64,000 nucleotides of DNA, taken from NCBI GenBank assembly GCA_963281255.1, contig OY725497.1, positions 930,001 to 994,000 of the forward strand, written 5' to 3'. This document shows, one piece after another, positions 22,363 through 35,848 of the stretch. The stretch is from Aphrocallistes beatrix (lineage: Eukaryota; Porifera; Hexactinellida; Sceptrulophora; Aphrocallistidae). The first letter of the stretch is position 1. Each line of letters starts with the position of its first letter. Under the pieces are notes generated by a model. It worked only from the letters and a program-made list of their open reading frames with translations, ran no database searches and was not told the origin of the DNA. The translations under genes and the position numbers were made by a program.

Positions 22363-25300
22363 CTAAAGAGGGACTAAAACTTGCACATAGGCTACAGGGA
22401 ACATGCCAGTCTGTCCATTGACGATACCTTCAAACCAATTGTCATCAAGCTGGTTGCTGAGCATGATGGTATCTCCTTCTTTGAAGGAGAGCTCTTGAGC
22501 AGTCTCCGAGTCGAAATCATAGAGCGCCTTACAGCACGGAGAGGATGAAGCAGGTGCAGGCGCCTCCACTCTGTACTCGTTGTAGGAAGCTGTGAAGCCT
22601 CCGTCCTCGTCGTCTGAATCGAGTCGCATTGACGCGACTGATTGGAGCAGAGAGGCACGTGGTACCCTAGAGAGTGCTTTGATGTAAGGGAAGTATCAAG
22701 AGTTAAGGTATTAACGTTTATATCTGTGAAAATTTATATGTTTTAATTAAAATAGAATTGAAAAACACAATTTATTCTTCGAACTGTACGTGCCGTGCCA
22801 GCCATTGATCTTTTTATATCTCAAACAGGACTTGTAAAAAGTGATGTTTATGGAATTTAGAATTTCCAATAAAATTCAACTTCTGAGATATCCGAAAGAT
22901 CACGGAAATTGGGATTATTTAATTAAATCAATGATATAAGCTGAATAATACTTTCAAATTTGTTAAGAGTAGAACATTATTTGCAATTTTAAGGATTATT
23001 CTACTTTCTATATGGGAACAATGAAAAAATTAACCGCAGAGACTCGGCAAATTTTTCTCCATTTAACAGGAGTGTGTTGATTAGACAAGTAGTAGATATT
23101 CAACCGCAATGCTCAATTCAAATAATTAATGCACCTTTATACTTATGTGCCAATTATTAGAAAACGACTCGTCTACAACTTGAGCAACTTAGAACTATCC
23201 ACAACTCGATTTATGAGCATGCAAAATGTGAGTGGAGTATGACTAAGTATGTAACATAATCGACATGAGATTGCATCATTTTGGAATTTCCGATAAAGTC
23301 CAGTAGAATTTTAGAGGCAGATTGTATTAATTATGAAAGTCTTATAAGGCATTACTGTGAAATTTGTGGAGGAACAGGAGGAGCAGACTGCAGGAATGTT
23401 GACTGTGTTTAGTGAAATAATGTGAGATAAGTATTTAATCTATTTACGTATCTGTGCTGTGTACTTAATTTGATCTCATATTACTCCCTCCTATTTAATC
23501 TTGAACCAAGTTGTTAAAGGTATTTCAATTAATATATTATTCTTAGAAAAAAACACCCTCTTCCTCGTGCATTTTAAATATGTACGTATTTACATTTACC
23601 TTAGATCTTAATTTAATTGCAGACAGATCACATATTTTGGAGTTCAAAATATAATTGTCTAAAGCAAATATGTAGCAACATGGATACCACTACATAATAT
23701 AGAGATTAGACATACGAATATGATTTATTCATGACATAGTACACATAGTGAATCTGGAAACTTTCAATGTGATAAATTATTTTGATTATTTTTAATATTC
23801 GCTTGTTAGCAGAAAAACAGGTGCTGTCTACATCGAAGGAAGTAATGAAACTGAACGACAAAACGATTGCATCCATGAGGTTAGCAAAAGTGTTCCGGGA
23901 GAACACAGATTGCGTCAACTGTGTTGACTTCGCGTATAACGGCGAGAGCATGATATCCAGCAGCTCAGACGACTCCATAGTGCTATACTGCTGTCTTGAA
24001 GGACGTCCGAAGAGGACTCTGTACAGCAAGAAGTACGGCTGCGATCTTCTTCAATACACTCACGCAACCAATGCTATAATTTATTCCAGCAATAAAATTG
24101 ACGACCAAATTCGATACTTATCTCTCTACGATAACAAATATTTAAGGTACTTTCCCGGCCACACGAAGAGAGTTGTCTCACTGAGGATGTCACCGATAGA
24201 TGATACTTTTATCTCGGCTTCTCTGGATAAAACGATCAGGCTATGGGATTTGAGGTAGGATATCTAGCCATCAATTAATGTAAAAACGGGTGTAACTATT
24301 AAAAGTGGAATTGGAAACTATTCTTAATTGAAATTCCATTGTTTTAAAGAGTTGTAAATTCTTTCAAAAAAGAGAAGTAGGTCCGTACCACTTTCAACAT
24401 GCATAGCATATCTGAGCTCAGATCCATTTAGAGATATCAATTAGGACTATACTATGTCTGTCCAAAAGTACAAAATTTAATTAGTGCTCAATGACTATAC
24501 ATTAACACATGGCACGTGCGTATTATCAAAATGTAAGGAGATAATGAAGTGCGTGGAGGTAGCAGTAATGGATAATAAGAATGTAACAACTTGGTATAAT
24601 AATATTTTATCAATGGAATGGAATGGAATGAATTAATCAAGTGTTTTAACAACAGGTTGATATCATATTAACACGGACCAAGACGGAATATGTTAATTCA
24701 GAAATAAGTGTTACTTTTCTTGCAGAGAGACACCCGGCTCCATCCGGTTAGCACTCCTGGCTGTGCCAGTGAAATAGTTCATAAATTAATCTAATCTAGT
24801 CAATTAGCTACTATCTACATACGTAGGCAGCCCGCAGGTGGTAATTAATGTTGAGGAGATGCGTCTCAATATGCTGTCATACCCAGAATGTGTCGTAGCA
24901 AAATTGTGTCATTACACATCAATTTGATTATAGTTCTGATACATATTAAGCTAATCAATTATGATAGCTGCAAGAGTATGCATTTAAGATTAGTCTTGTG
25001 CTTTCAAAGGATTACAAAGTTCAAAGTTCAAATGGCAAAAGTTACCAACTAGCACGATTAATCAAACGTGATTTGTTCCTCAATTCTTCAAAATCATAGT
25101 TTTCCTAATAATACATAACATTTGGCAAGAAAAATACAGAATATTTTACATTTTGTATAAATTAAAGACTTTCACTAGAGCTAGCCCTATATTTTCAGAT
25201 AAATGTTCAAAACTAAACAATGTTTGTGTAAGTCTGGATTTTGAATAACTGCTGAGAACTTGTGGATCGAATATACCTTTGAACTAACTTCAAATTAATT

Positions 25301-28300
25301 TCATACTATCACTATCATTTGATCAAGGCTTTAATCAACGTAAAATGATTTGATCTATGCGCAATAAATGTGGATATCAACTATCACTTGACTTTATTCA
25401 AATGTAAGATATTCAAGAAATGAAATTTGATCGACCTAATACCACTATAAAACAATAAAATTTATTGGAAAATCAAGTAATATTCATAATGGGCGGTGCC
25501 AAAATACTGACATTCTAGGACAAACAATCTTTGATTAATAAAAAGATAATTCAAAACAAGTTATGCAAGCGCATTTCATGATGTAGGTAGGCGTGTTGTA
25601 AGAAAGTTGAGTTAGGAGGAGCGAAGTAATGTTATACTCTTGAAGATATTAAAAAAGTCATGGCAACTTACTTTTAATGTCAATTCAGTGCTTTGGACCA
25701 CTAAATCTGATTCGCTGCAACATAAGAATAAAGGTGTAGATATGAGGATTTAAATATCTTGAATCAATAGCCAGTATAAACCACAATCTATCCTTTACAA
25801 TTACACTATCAAAGGGATTTCACAGAGGCTTTGTTAAAGGTAATTCAAGCAGCAAGAGGTGAACTAGGGAGGTAGCGACAGCTGCAGGTTGAATACGTTT
25901 ATCCGATAAGCCCACTCTGGGATTGTCTTCAAAGTTCAACGTTGGTTTTAACTTTAAAGTTTTATACGTGTAAGTATGTGTGGTAATGAAGGAATAGAAT
26001 ACAGTTAATTCGTACCTTCTCCATATCGGTACTATCCTACACGGCCCTATGTATCACAAAGAATCCGTAATTCCTCTAGAGATGCCTTTTGATAGGTAGA
26101 GTTTAGGAAGATTTATTTGACATCTTATTTTTGTTTCTGTTTAGAACAGGATTTCTCAAACTTTTTTACAAAATTGATTATGTAGCTTTCAAGCGAATAA
26201 TTTTAAATATTTTTAAAAATTTTGAATTATTAAAACATTCGTGTATCATTTACTTTTAAGAAATTTACAACATAATCAAACACCCGAATTGAGCATACGC
26301 AAATCCATTGTTTGTATTTATGCTAGGTTATTCACAAATGCATCCTGATTAGGAATATCAGGGTCGTGTTCAACCTTTTACACTCAAAACTTATTAAGTA
26401 TCTGCAATAATATTACTCAGTTATGATTAGAATGGCAAATATAGTTCATACTGACAACCCCATTTTCTTATCCTACCTAAAAAAATAATGAACAAATGTC
26501 CATGTTCCTAGAATATTCCTAGCATCCTATAGAATGTAATTTGCAAAGTTTTACCAAATTGATCAATGCAGCTTGGTTTGTTTTTCCAATTGAATTATTA
26601 AGTAACGAACTCCATCAAAAGTATGAATGCGCCATAACATTTTGCACAAAAACGAAGTTCAGAATACACAATTTGCTGAGGGGCATAAAACAATATAGTA
26701 CTTGTATACGCAATTTAAACGAAACAATGCATAAATTCATAAATTAATCGAGAATTCCTAAAAATCATATTGTTTACGCTCATAAACAACGTAATTGGAT
26801 TTCAACAACAGTTAATTGACTTACTTTCTCTATGTTTTAGCTGTTTGCTATATGGTGTTACTTGCATAGACAATTATCATGTAGAAGTCATGTGCACTCT
26901 TCCATACTTCTTCTCAGGAAATTGTCATAATTGTAGGATCTTTAACTTAGTTCGTTGAAATCCGATGTTATACCAGCACAATAATAATACTGTGAAATGA
27001 TTCGGTTCAAAATTATGAACTTGCAAACAATTCGCAAAGTTGAATCGTATTAAGAAATAATGTACACCTGATCGCAAAATAATCAGCCGGAAAAAAAACA
27101 TGTTACAAATTGTTGTGGCTGCTGCTAGCCTATTTTGATGTAATTTGCATGTGCATTCATTTCGTCTAGCAAGAATATTTTCAACATCTGGCAGTGATAT
27201 GATCCAACATTTGTACAATTGCTGGAACAAAACAAAGAGCTTAAATTAAGAGTGAGAACCACAATCTCTACCAGATTTTGAGTTGGTGGTATAATAGAGC
27301 ATATTTGCGTAGACTACCAAAGCAATCTGAAATATAACTTATCTCCGTATTACGCATTATTGGTATCAAATGAGTCAGAATATTTGAGTCAGAATATCCA
27401 TAAATTCCTCCATAAAGACTACGAAAGAGCGATTAGTTTACCTGATTATTAAAACAGTATACTATCCGGGAGATTATTCTGAGCCAACAAATGATTGCCA
27501 ACTGCAAATAAAACATAGGTAAATGAGTTAATGAAAAGGGGACTATGGGTAATACTGTATCTCCCTCTGGGTTATTGTTTCTCTATGAAATTCTAGGTCT
27601 CCGAATTGTCAAGGCTTGATGCACCTCTCCAGTCGACCAGTAGTATCTTACGACCCTGAAGGTCTGATATTCGCAGTGGGGATGGACTCCAAACAAATCA
27701 AGCTCTACGATCTGAGATCATTCGACAAAGGCCCCTTTAGCACGTTTTTCATCCGGCCTGATCCTGCGAAATACGAGTGGACTAGCATGAAGTTCTCTCC
27801 GGACGGGAAGAGCATTATCCTCTCAACCAACGGCGCCATTATTAAGCTGGTGGACGCTTTTCAAGGTAATCAATTTAAAAGTTGTTAAAAACGAGACCAT
27901 TTATTTACCAAAAAATTAAATCCATCAATTAAAAGTATTTAATTTTAGTAAAACAGTACACCCTCGCTAATCCTAACACTTCATTCTTACAATCCGAGCA
28001 TTCAAAATATAATCTTATATTTTTCAATAATAATGAGAAACCGTTAAAATAGCAATCAAAACAAAGTAATAGCCTTTATTTTCTAACAATACACATTTTT
28101 TATAGCTAATAACCCATTGAATTAGTGTTATTTCACTAATCGGAACAAATTCACTAATCCGAACGATTTTTTCCATTGGTTCAGGGCTGTTCGAATTAGC
28201 GAGGGTGTACTGTAACTCAATACTTCAATTCCTCTCTCTCTCTCTCGTGCATGTTTCAATACAAACTGAAATAGGGCACGAGCTGCACAATCTAGCAGGA

Positions 28301-31300
28301 AGACAGAACGTTAAAGGCTCAGTGCTAGAAGCTTCTTTCACGCCGGATTCCCAATACGTCATCTCGGGAGCTGAGGACGGACTGGTGCACATGTGGGCGG
28401 TGGATGACGGGAGGAAGGTAGCGATACTGGATGGAGGTCATCCCGGAGCAAGTCGCTGTATCCAGTTCAATCCTAAATTCATGATGATGGCCACAGCCTG
28501 CAACAATGTAGGATTCTGGCTCCCAAGCATCGACGAATGACAGATGAAGTGACCATCAAATCCAGTTAATTGTAGTGTGCACTCATGAATAAACGCACAT
28601 TTGTTATGTAAACCTTAAATGCATTATCAATCTAGTACTTAGCTGCTGTGATTCTATGAATGTCCATAATATCCACATTAACTTATTTGTTAACAGATGT
28701 TGACTTTAAATTGCGACAGTAAAACAAAGTTAATCGATCTAATCGACAATTACTATAAATACTAAACCACGCACAAGAAGTGACGGAGACGTCTAGACGA
28801 CGGTGCCAAGTGAATATCCAAGTGATGCTCCACACTGTCCGCGGACAGCAGGAGCCAGTGGGACAAAAGGATAATTATAAGATCTGTGAAGTAAACATTT
28901 TGATAATTCTACGATAATTGATATTTGTGGTGCCACTAAAGCCAACTGAACATTATTGTTACTCTGTATTACTTCCCTCGGGTTATGTAATGAAATGATG
29001 AGAAAACTTAAATATTACAGATTTTCAATAAGAATATGATTTGTCTCCATTTCGGACTCGCGTATTCCTAAGTGTACGCATCCCTGTCTCAGTCATGACC
29101 GGAGCATGTTTACACCCAAGAGATAATTTTGATCAAATTTACGAAAAAGTGCAAACAATATGATCTGTACGCGATAGTAGCACCAAAAACGGAGACTCAT
29201 GTAAAATAAAAACGCTGGTCTGGTTGTCCCGAATAAACCTGGTTCCCTACGACACACCCTTCCCAAAAAGCAGGGGAGGGGTTTACAAGCACCCTATGCA
29301 GTTCCCCCACAGCCTATGAACCTGCAAAGTGCCTGTCCTGTAGCCTGGGAGGTCATGCAAGTAATGTGCGCTTGCTAATTATTTCGCAGAACAGATTGCT
29401 ATCTTAAAGGACGCTAATTGCTGTGGAAATCACTGAGTGGAAACCTACTTCAAACTGTTAGTTGGATATCTCAATTGCATTCGCGCCTCATAAGAGAGTT
29501 ATCGATTATGAATCGAACCAAACAAAGAAAAAACATTCAATGCCAGCACATCATTATAGCATACAGGATGATAGTTCAAGAGAATTACAGCGGGATATCA
29601 AGCATGAAGCCTGTTTAATGTAGATTAAGTATAATGAATCACTTTCACGATACAAGTGAAGGAGAATCTAAACAAATCCAGGTTAGAGAATTTATGAGAA
29701 TCGAAGCGGATTCAACGTCTCGCGAAAGTCGCATCAACTCTCTAATGGAACGCAGTAATAATTAGTGACAACATGATTGTGAAGATAGAAGCCTGATTCT
29801 GACTTGATGATCTCAGCTAGATTAACGGTTGAAGGCAAATCAAACAAAACGACAGAATTAGCGTGACAAGTGCTAGACTGTTACCTGGGTAGCGGGGGCT
29901 TATTTTTAGCGGCAGTTGCGATATCTTCCAACTCTTCCAGACAAGATTGTAGGATTTCATGCGCTTTCTTGTGATAGTCAGAGAAGCTGCGAGTCAGCTC
30001 CAGCAGCTGCTGCACCTGTTCCACGTCGTTGTCCAGGAGGGTCCGCATTCCTTTCTCCGCGAGGTCAAACGACTCCTCGAATCTCTCAGCGGACAGACTG
30101 AGTTCTTGCTCTGTCACCGTCCCTTTCTGGTGCTTCTTGCGCTTGGCATCGTAGTCCAGACGTCTCCCGGTCACCTGTTATTCGGAAACACAGTACAGCA
30201 CACATTCCATAAGATTTAACCTAGTTACTTGTATGGCTCTGTCATTTCATAATCGGAAACTTGAAACAGACATTATTATTTGCTAAGTGAAGCCTGACGA
30301 ATGTAATTACGATTCATAATGAATGTGAATTGGATGTAATAATACTTTAGCAAATAATTTGAATTGCTACTCCTATCTTGGGTGCCAAAATAATGACATT
30401 TCAGGTTTTTTGCCAAAAGAACACAATTTAGTTGCCAAATTATGGTACATCCAATGTGAATTCGACTGCTCAGAAGATAATCCGCACAAGTAACTTAACC
30501 CACTCGAAATAGTACTGTCTCAGTCTGAAAAATAAAAAATAATTCTCTTGAAATAATGTACAACCTAGATATGAAAACTAGGGATGCAATGAATATCGAC
30601 ATTCACTTTTACACCCACATTCACGTGAGTATCTACAAGGTTAAAATTTTAAATCCGAATTCGTGGATTGTGGAATTTTTGCATTGGTTCCTTCTCTAGT
30701 AAAAACTACGTTTAATTTCGACATTGTAAGAATATTCGCTACATCGACAATGAAGTTACAATGATACGACTTCTTGCTAGCGGTCGCGAAGCGTTATCAT
30801 CTGTTGTATGAAAGGTTCAGACTATTGGGAATTTATCGTATAGTAATAAAGGGTATGAAAAGAAATTATTCACCCATGAAACTTGAATCGCAAAATACAA
30901 TCCCCATTGTTGGTTCGAAGTATGGGATACATCTACGTACAGTTATCCCTTGAAATTTCGAAATTAAAACCTGATAATTAACTTAGAGGAATGGAACTGA
31001 CTGTACCTTTTTTCTGTGATGTGAAACCTCTTTGATATCCTTATTGACGACGGCTGCTATCGGATCGAGGAATCGCTGTCTCACGCTCAGATCTAGCTCG
31101 TCCCGAGCATCTGACAGTCCCTGGAAGCTCTCGGAGGTCTGGTAGAGAGCCTTACTGAAGTGGGATTCATCTCCGAGGTCCTGAGCCCCCTTCACCATGA
31201 TTTCGGATATAGACCTCTCTACCTGAGGGTATTTGGAACCAGATGCTTGCCCCTACACAGTGTAAACATTAGAAGAGATTCGTAGCAGAGGATTATGTAG

Positions 31301-32053
31301 AAAAACTACACAGATAACACAGAGAAGACTTTTTCAATCTAATAAGCCAGTTGAACGATTAAGAGCTATACCGGTGTAAGCGCGTTTTAGGGCCCCTTCC
31401 CGAACTCGCTAGCAAATCAATCCAGTGAAATGAACCATTACACATTATAGCAACGCATTGGATGAATGGAATTCATACCAGTTTGTATTCATCTAATCAC
31501 TTAATGGAGATGCAATACTCTCTAAAGTTAATGGCGCTGCACCCAAAACGCTAGGGATTAACCGTAGAATGCCCAGAGGGGACACTGTCCCAGATATCGC
31601 GGATGTCTCCTAGCCATTTTCTATGGCACTGAAGCCTTAAGGAACAGGGTAAGTTACACCGGATCAGAAATTCTACTCTGGTGAGATCAGGATATCCCCA
31701 AATTATCCCAGTATTGGCTCAAGGTTATGTTATCAAAATGCTAAAGATAGTTCTACAAAATCAAATAGAAAGTGATAACTATAGTACGGTACGAGTATTC
31801 TAGTACGCAGTTCAACCTTAATTTTCTGAAATGAGTTCTGCATGTCCATTTTCAATCTTGCGTTGGGGTTAGGTTGTAACAGCTCCTTTGTCTTGCCTTG
31901 GAGATGCTCAAGAATGGCCGCCGTACTGTCAGTCAGCCTTTCCAGTCCTTTGTACTCGCCAGCTATCTGCGTGGCCTCCTCCTTCCCGCGGCCCGTCTTC
32001 TCTGCGAACATCTGCTTGGTGCGGTCCATCTTACGCCCAATTATCTTGGCCAT
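22363..32053 (-). CDS. SH3GL: Endophilin A (N-BAR plus SH3), 4 exons
   Basis: Exons 31817-32053, 31007-31252, 29885-30174 and 22363-22666 total 1077 nt and join in frame to 358 aa (human endophilin A1 is about 352). Exons 1-3 form the N-BAR domain: [21 protein letters not shown] amphipathic start, [16 protein letters not shown], then [19 protein letters not shown]. Exon 4 has a variable acidic linker and a complete SH3 domain ([37 protein letters not shown]). The splice sites used are GTTGAA (weak), GTACAG, GTAACA and matching AG acceptors. Endophilins bend membranes and recruit dynamin and synaptojanin in endocytosis. The 7.2-kb intron 22667-29884 contains the complete WDR82 gene on the opposite strand. 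Exon 1 ending after FQKIK is chosen because KIK-GQ matches the family KIRGQ. Confidence 0.93.
23845..28540 (+). CDS. WDR82: WDR82, WD40 subunit of SET1/COMPASS and PNUTS complexes
   Basis: Exons 23845-24254, 27597-27865 and 28275-28540 join in frame to 314 aa (human 313). Start Met 23845 (MKLNDKT) matches the human MKLTDSV; the frame is open upstream but that part has no homology. Highly conserved blocks are [92 protein letters not shown] and [10 protein letters not shown], ending FWLPSIDE, giving a seven-bladed propeller. By family knowledge, it links RNA polymerase II CTD Ser5 phosphorylation to H3K4 methyltransferases and to transcription termination. The gene lies in an endophilin intron on the opposite strand. 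Its second intron is mostly a MITE (27955-28212). Confidence 0.96.
24255..27596 (+). other. WDR82 intron 1 (3.3 kb)
   Basis: It runs from donor GTAGGA to acceptor TTCTAG. The content is AT-rich and without clear coding frames. The word GTTTAGAACAGGATTTCTCAAACTT near 26140 resembles an hAT end but has no partner. Confidence 0.7.
27955..28212. mobile_element. MITE with CAGTACACCCTCGCTAAT ends in WDR82 intron 2
   Basis: The ends CAGTACACCCTCGCTAAT (27955) and ATTAGCGAGGGTGTACTG (ending 28212) are exact 18-nt inverted repeats. It fills 258 of the 409 bp of the intron. TA follows on the right but AA precedes on the left, so the duplication is decayed. Confidence 0.9.
28588..28593 (+). terminator. 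Poly(A) signal AATAAA of WDR82
   Basis: AATAAA lies 48 nt after the WDR82 stop codon, in sense with the gene. Confidence 0.7.
28594..29884. other. Remainder of endophilin intron 3, right of WDR82
   Basis: About 1.3 kb of the endophilin intron beyond the WDR82 3' end. One 66-codon ORF is without family features; no clear repeat pair. Confidence 0.5.
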
Positions 32054-33583
32054 CCTGCCTACGCTGCGAATATCTGCTTACACACCAATTAATTCAATAA
32101 TGCAATTCGGGGGAATAATTTTGAAGTCAATATATAAGGGCATCGGAGCTGGCGGGCTGGGACAGCCTTGACCGCCTCACATTTCCTACAGAATAGTGTC
32201 AATTCAATGGCTGATAGAGCGGTGAGCTTATTCAACACTGACGACAATGGCCGCACCTTTTTATGAGCTCTCGAAGGCGCAGTGATAGAGAGCGAGTGTA
32301 ATACTACGACGGAGAAAATGACATGCTATATCTAAATTATACCTCTTACCGTCTCCTGATAGAACATGCATAAACCGTGTAGAGGAATTTGGATTTACTG
32401 ACAAAGCCTGTTGCTTACAAATAAATTTTAATTTTGATTATTTCTAATGAGTTGATCACTCCCACCATCGATAGGGGCAGAAATGCAGCATATGCAATTT
32501 GATATGGCATTTTTAATCGCTCTACTCATTGTGAGAGTTAAGTCAGGTGTCTCGTCTACTTGTATAGGATAGACTGGATAGTTGGATATACATAATAGCT
32601 TGGACATGGACCCTGTAGCGTAGCTATACTTCAGTTCATTGCACGGTGTATTAATTAACCCAGTAATAACCCAGACATGCCAACTCTTACGGATTTTCCG
32701 GTAGATTTGGCTTTACCTCGAAAACTATACATGAATCATTGAAACCAAATCTCCACCAGGTGTCATTCGAATATTTCATACCCATTCAAATAAGTAAAGG
32801 TCCCGGGCAAGCGTTGAAGTCAAAAATTATTTTTGTTTCGATCATCTCTGATATACAGCGTCGCTGAGATCGATAATGGAATGCTGGACTAAACCGCAGC
32901 AACCCGGGGCTTACTCACCCCTAAATGACCTGCTACTAACCGCATCTGGAGAATGGATTAAATTTATTAATATTTAGGCCGTAGGCACCAGGTGTGAAGT
33001 GGTCCGGCTGGAACCGGACCAACCGTATCGGTGGCTACGGCCCTGTTATTGCTAATCATTACTTTTTGGATAATTACGAAATCTATACTGTACATATATC
33101 TCATTTCTAGAACTGCAATATATTCGTATAAACCTCGTAGGTAGTACGTATAACGAAGGAGCCTAACTCCATTACAAACTGTAATATCCACAGCTTTCAA
33201 TTGCTAATTGAAACATTGGATATGTTAGTTAATTATAAAGTATAGAATTTTGTGTTCATGAAACTGAATATCAACACTTTAGCTCTCACTCTATCATTAA
33301 TAACAATTAATTGTTTCCATCAACCTCAGTTTATTTCGTCGTTTTGGTCCATTCTAATTTAAGGAACATTTGGCCACTAATAGTAAATAGTAAGTATGGG
33401 CAATGGCCGTACTCTTTGGGATAACGTGCTACGCTTCTGTAATTTATTAAAATGATTGAATATTCAAACGTTAAATTTAGACGGGCTTTTTTCTATACGA
33501 ATTAATATAAAATATCCGTTCATTTTGCCAGGGTTGCCAACTCTCCGGTTTTAGGGACTATTTTGTGGAGTCTCCCACGCTCT
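32054..33583. other. Upstream region of endophilin, mostly featureless
   Basis: This should hold the endophilin promoter. A small inverted element with GGCCGTAGGCACC and GGTGGCTACGGCC ends lies at 32979-33042. A related left end, GGCCGTAGTCACCAGGTGTA, recurs at 57244. Nothing else is recognised. Confidence 0.5.
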
Positions 33584-34288
33584 GGACATACCTAATTTAC
33601 GGAACGGAACGAAACCATGCAGGAAATCTGAGTTAATGCCTAAATCACGGAACGGGATGTATACCTAATTATACCTAATTAACAGATAAAGAATAGTGTC
33701 GGGTAATAAAGACTTCTGGATTATCCAGATGTCGGAAAAATTATGCAGGTTTTTCTCAGGGCATCATCCAACCTTCGCAAATCAGTTTTCATTCGCGCAC
33801 CCAAAGTTGACATCCCCTTAGATTTTCCTTTATCCTGATTCCGTCACTCGGAACGCACCCAGATGAAAGCCTAGCTTGTGCATATCTCATTGGAAGCTGA
33901 TGGGAGTCCAAACCAAACCATTTTCCCGCTCTGTTCCACCAAATTTAGGTACTGAGAGCCAGGGCTGTATCAACTCATTTTGAGTTGGCGAAATCAACTC
34001 AATTAGTTATTTCGAGCCGTCATGTGAAAATGAGTTGTTAAACCAACTCATTTGGTACAAATGATTCACTGCGAGAATAAGTGGGTTGTAGACAACTCAT
34101 TTTTTGAATGAGTTGAACGAGTTGGTTCTAAGCAAAATTAATGAGTTGAATGAGTCGGTAAAGGAATTTCCATGAAAACAGTTGTTTTTGCCAACTGAGT
34201 TGATACAGAGATAATCTAGGATGGAATATTTCGTAAATTAGACATTTATAATTTCCAGAATGGAGTGTTCCGTAAGTTAGGTATGTCC
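33584..34288. mobile_element. GGACATACC-end element with a second MITE inserted
   Basis: The outer ends GGACATACCTAATTTACGGA (33584) and GTTCCGTAAGTTAGGTATGTCC (ending 34288) are inverted and match the element at 13784. Nested inside at 33965-34208 is a 244-bp element with ends CTGTATCAACTCA and TGAGTTGATACAG, built of GAGTTG/CAACTC repeats. No convincing outer target duplication was found. Confidence 0.7.
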
Positions 34289-34624
34289 CGCCCTCTCGAC
34301 AAGCCTCTCAATTATCCCGCTTTTTCTCATTGTTTTGAGTGGATTTTAATAGAAGAAATTCTAAATACTATTATATATGATATAATAGTTAATACCAGTG
34401 ATATATATAATTGTTATTTTCCACAGATAAAACACACACCTAAATTCAACTTTTTCAAACCTCCCGCTTTTGAATGTTTAGTAGGTTGATAACCATGATA
34501 ACATAACCATTTCGTACAATCGATGTGAAAGCAGAACATATTGTGAATATTAACTATATTTACGAGAAAAGATTTCCCCATTTTTTTAATTAGTTACTAC
34601 AAATTATACAATCTACGTGTACGC

Positions 34625-35848
34625 ATGGCAACACGCTCAGTAGAAACGTCTGCTGGCATAGAGAATGTATTCAAGAAAGTGAGAAGACAGATTGAAGTTG
34701 CATTCGATTCTCTGTTAGAGAAGGCGATTGAGAGGAAAGAAGTTCTCCTGAGACAGTTGGACAAATGGGAAGAAGAGTTCAATAGAACACGAGCTAGCTG
34801 TATCCAATCTTTAGAAGAGATTAAAAGAGAACGAGATGAGATGGAAGAATTACTCTCTAATTTGAAGAGAAATACGGCTAGAATTTCGATGGAAAAAGGA
34901 ATTGCAGATTTGAATAATGAGATTAATGAGGAAGAAAATAAAGTCAAAAATTATCAATTTCAATTTGTTTGTGACATAAATGAATTGAATTTTAGTATTT
35001 CCCAATTTGGTTCATTGACTAGAGATACAAATGCGGTTGTCAGGGATTACACTCAGGTTTCTAAACCCTTGATGGCGTTTAGCACATTTGGGAAAGGAAA
35101 AGGAGAGTTCACTGATCCAAGAGGTGTTGTAGTTGACAATGATAATCAAAGGTTGTTCATTGTCGATTGGCGTAATCATCGTATTCAGGTCTGGAGTATA
35201 GGAGGAGATTATTTGTTTGAGTTTGGTGAAGGTATTCTTCAGAGTCCAAGGGATATTGCATTGTGTGATAATTTTATTTATATCTCTGATAACAGTGGTC
35301 ATTTTCTATCTAAATGGTGCTTGAATGCACATACTCTAGTAAAGAAATCTGGAAATTCCCAGGGCCCTAAACCTGGTCAGCTGGATTGGCCATCTGTTCT
35401 CGATATTGATGAGCAAGAAGTTTTTGTTATGGAGCTTCACAATAAACGTATTTCTGTGTTTGATTTGGATCTCAATTTCAAAAGAATCATGGCTAATAAC
35501 CAAATAGTTAGTTCTTATTGTCTTCGTGTAAGAAATAACAAAATCTACATTGTAGAGGATAATGGTATTATTAAACTATTCTCCAAAACTGATCAACTCC
35601 TGAAGACTATCCCAAATCTTCCTTCCTTCTCAGTTATTATTTACCATTTCTACCTCGATTCACAATTAAACATTCTAATCCCAGGATCTGGTACCTCTCT
35701 TTTTATTCTTTCTCCAGAAGGAGATCTCATTCACTCGATCAATTATACTAAATTCGGCCTAAAAGAAGCAAAAGGTATTGATGTTAGTAAGGACGGACGC
35801 ATAGTGATATCCTTCGAGAAAGGCACTAATGCTATTGCTATCTTTTAA
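34625..35848 (+). CDS. Coiled-coil plus NHL-propeller protein, no RING or B-box
   Basis: A 407-aa intronless ORF. Residues 1-125 are a charged coiled coil (SVETSAGIENVFKKVRRQ to the NEINEEENKVKN region). Residues about 145-407 form about six NHL blades: PRGVVVDNDNQRLFIVDWRN, PRDIALCDNFIYISDNS, LDIDEQEVFVMELHNKRISV, LRVRNNKIYIVEDNG, FYLDSQLNILIPGSG and GIDVSKDGRIVISF. The organisation is that of a TRIM-NHL protein without its zinc-binding E3 half. A paralogue with the same plan is at 61494-62729. NHL propellers bind RNA or protein partners; the ligand here is unknown. The start is the first Met of the frame, after a short AT-rich leader. Confidence 0.87.
   Translation: MATRSVETSAGIENVFKKVRRQIEVAFDSLLEKAIERKEVLLRQLDKWEEEFNRTRASCIQSLEEIKRERDEMEELLSNLKRNTARISMEKGIADLNNEINEEENKVKNYQFQFVCDINELNFSISQFGSLTRDTNAVVRDYTQVSKPLMAFSTFGKGKGEFTDPRGVVVDNDNQRLFIVDWRNHRIQVWSIGGDYLFEFGEGILQSPRDIALCDNFIYISDNSGHFLSKWCLNAHTLVKKSGNSQGPKPGQLDWPSVLDIDEQEVFVMELHNKRISVFDLDLNFKRIMANNQIVSSYCLRVRNNKIYIVEDNGIIKLFSKTDQLLKTIPNLPSFSVIIYHFYLDSQLNILIPGSGTSLFILSPEGDLIHSINYTKFGLKEAKGIDVSKDGRIVISFEKGTNAIAIF

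Noticed and set aside
28140-28200. Possible tRNA (GTTCGAATTAGC word)
   Set aside because: The word lies within a MITE end and no cloverleaf with acceptor and anticodon arms can be drawn.
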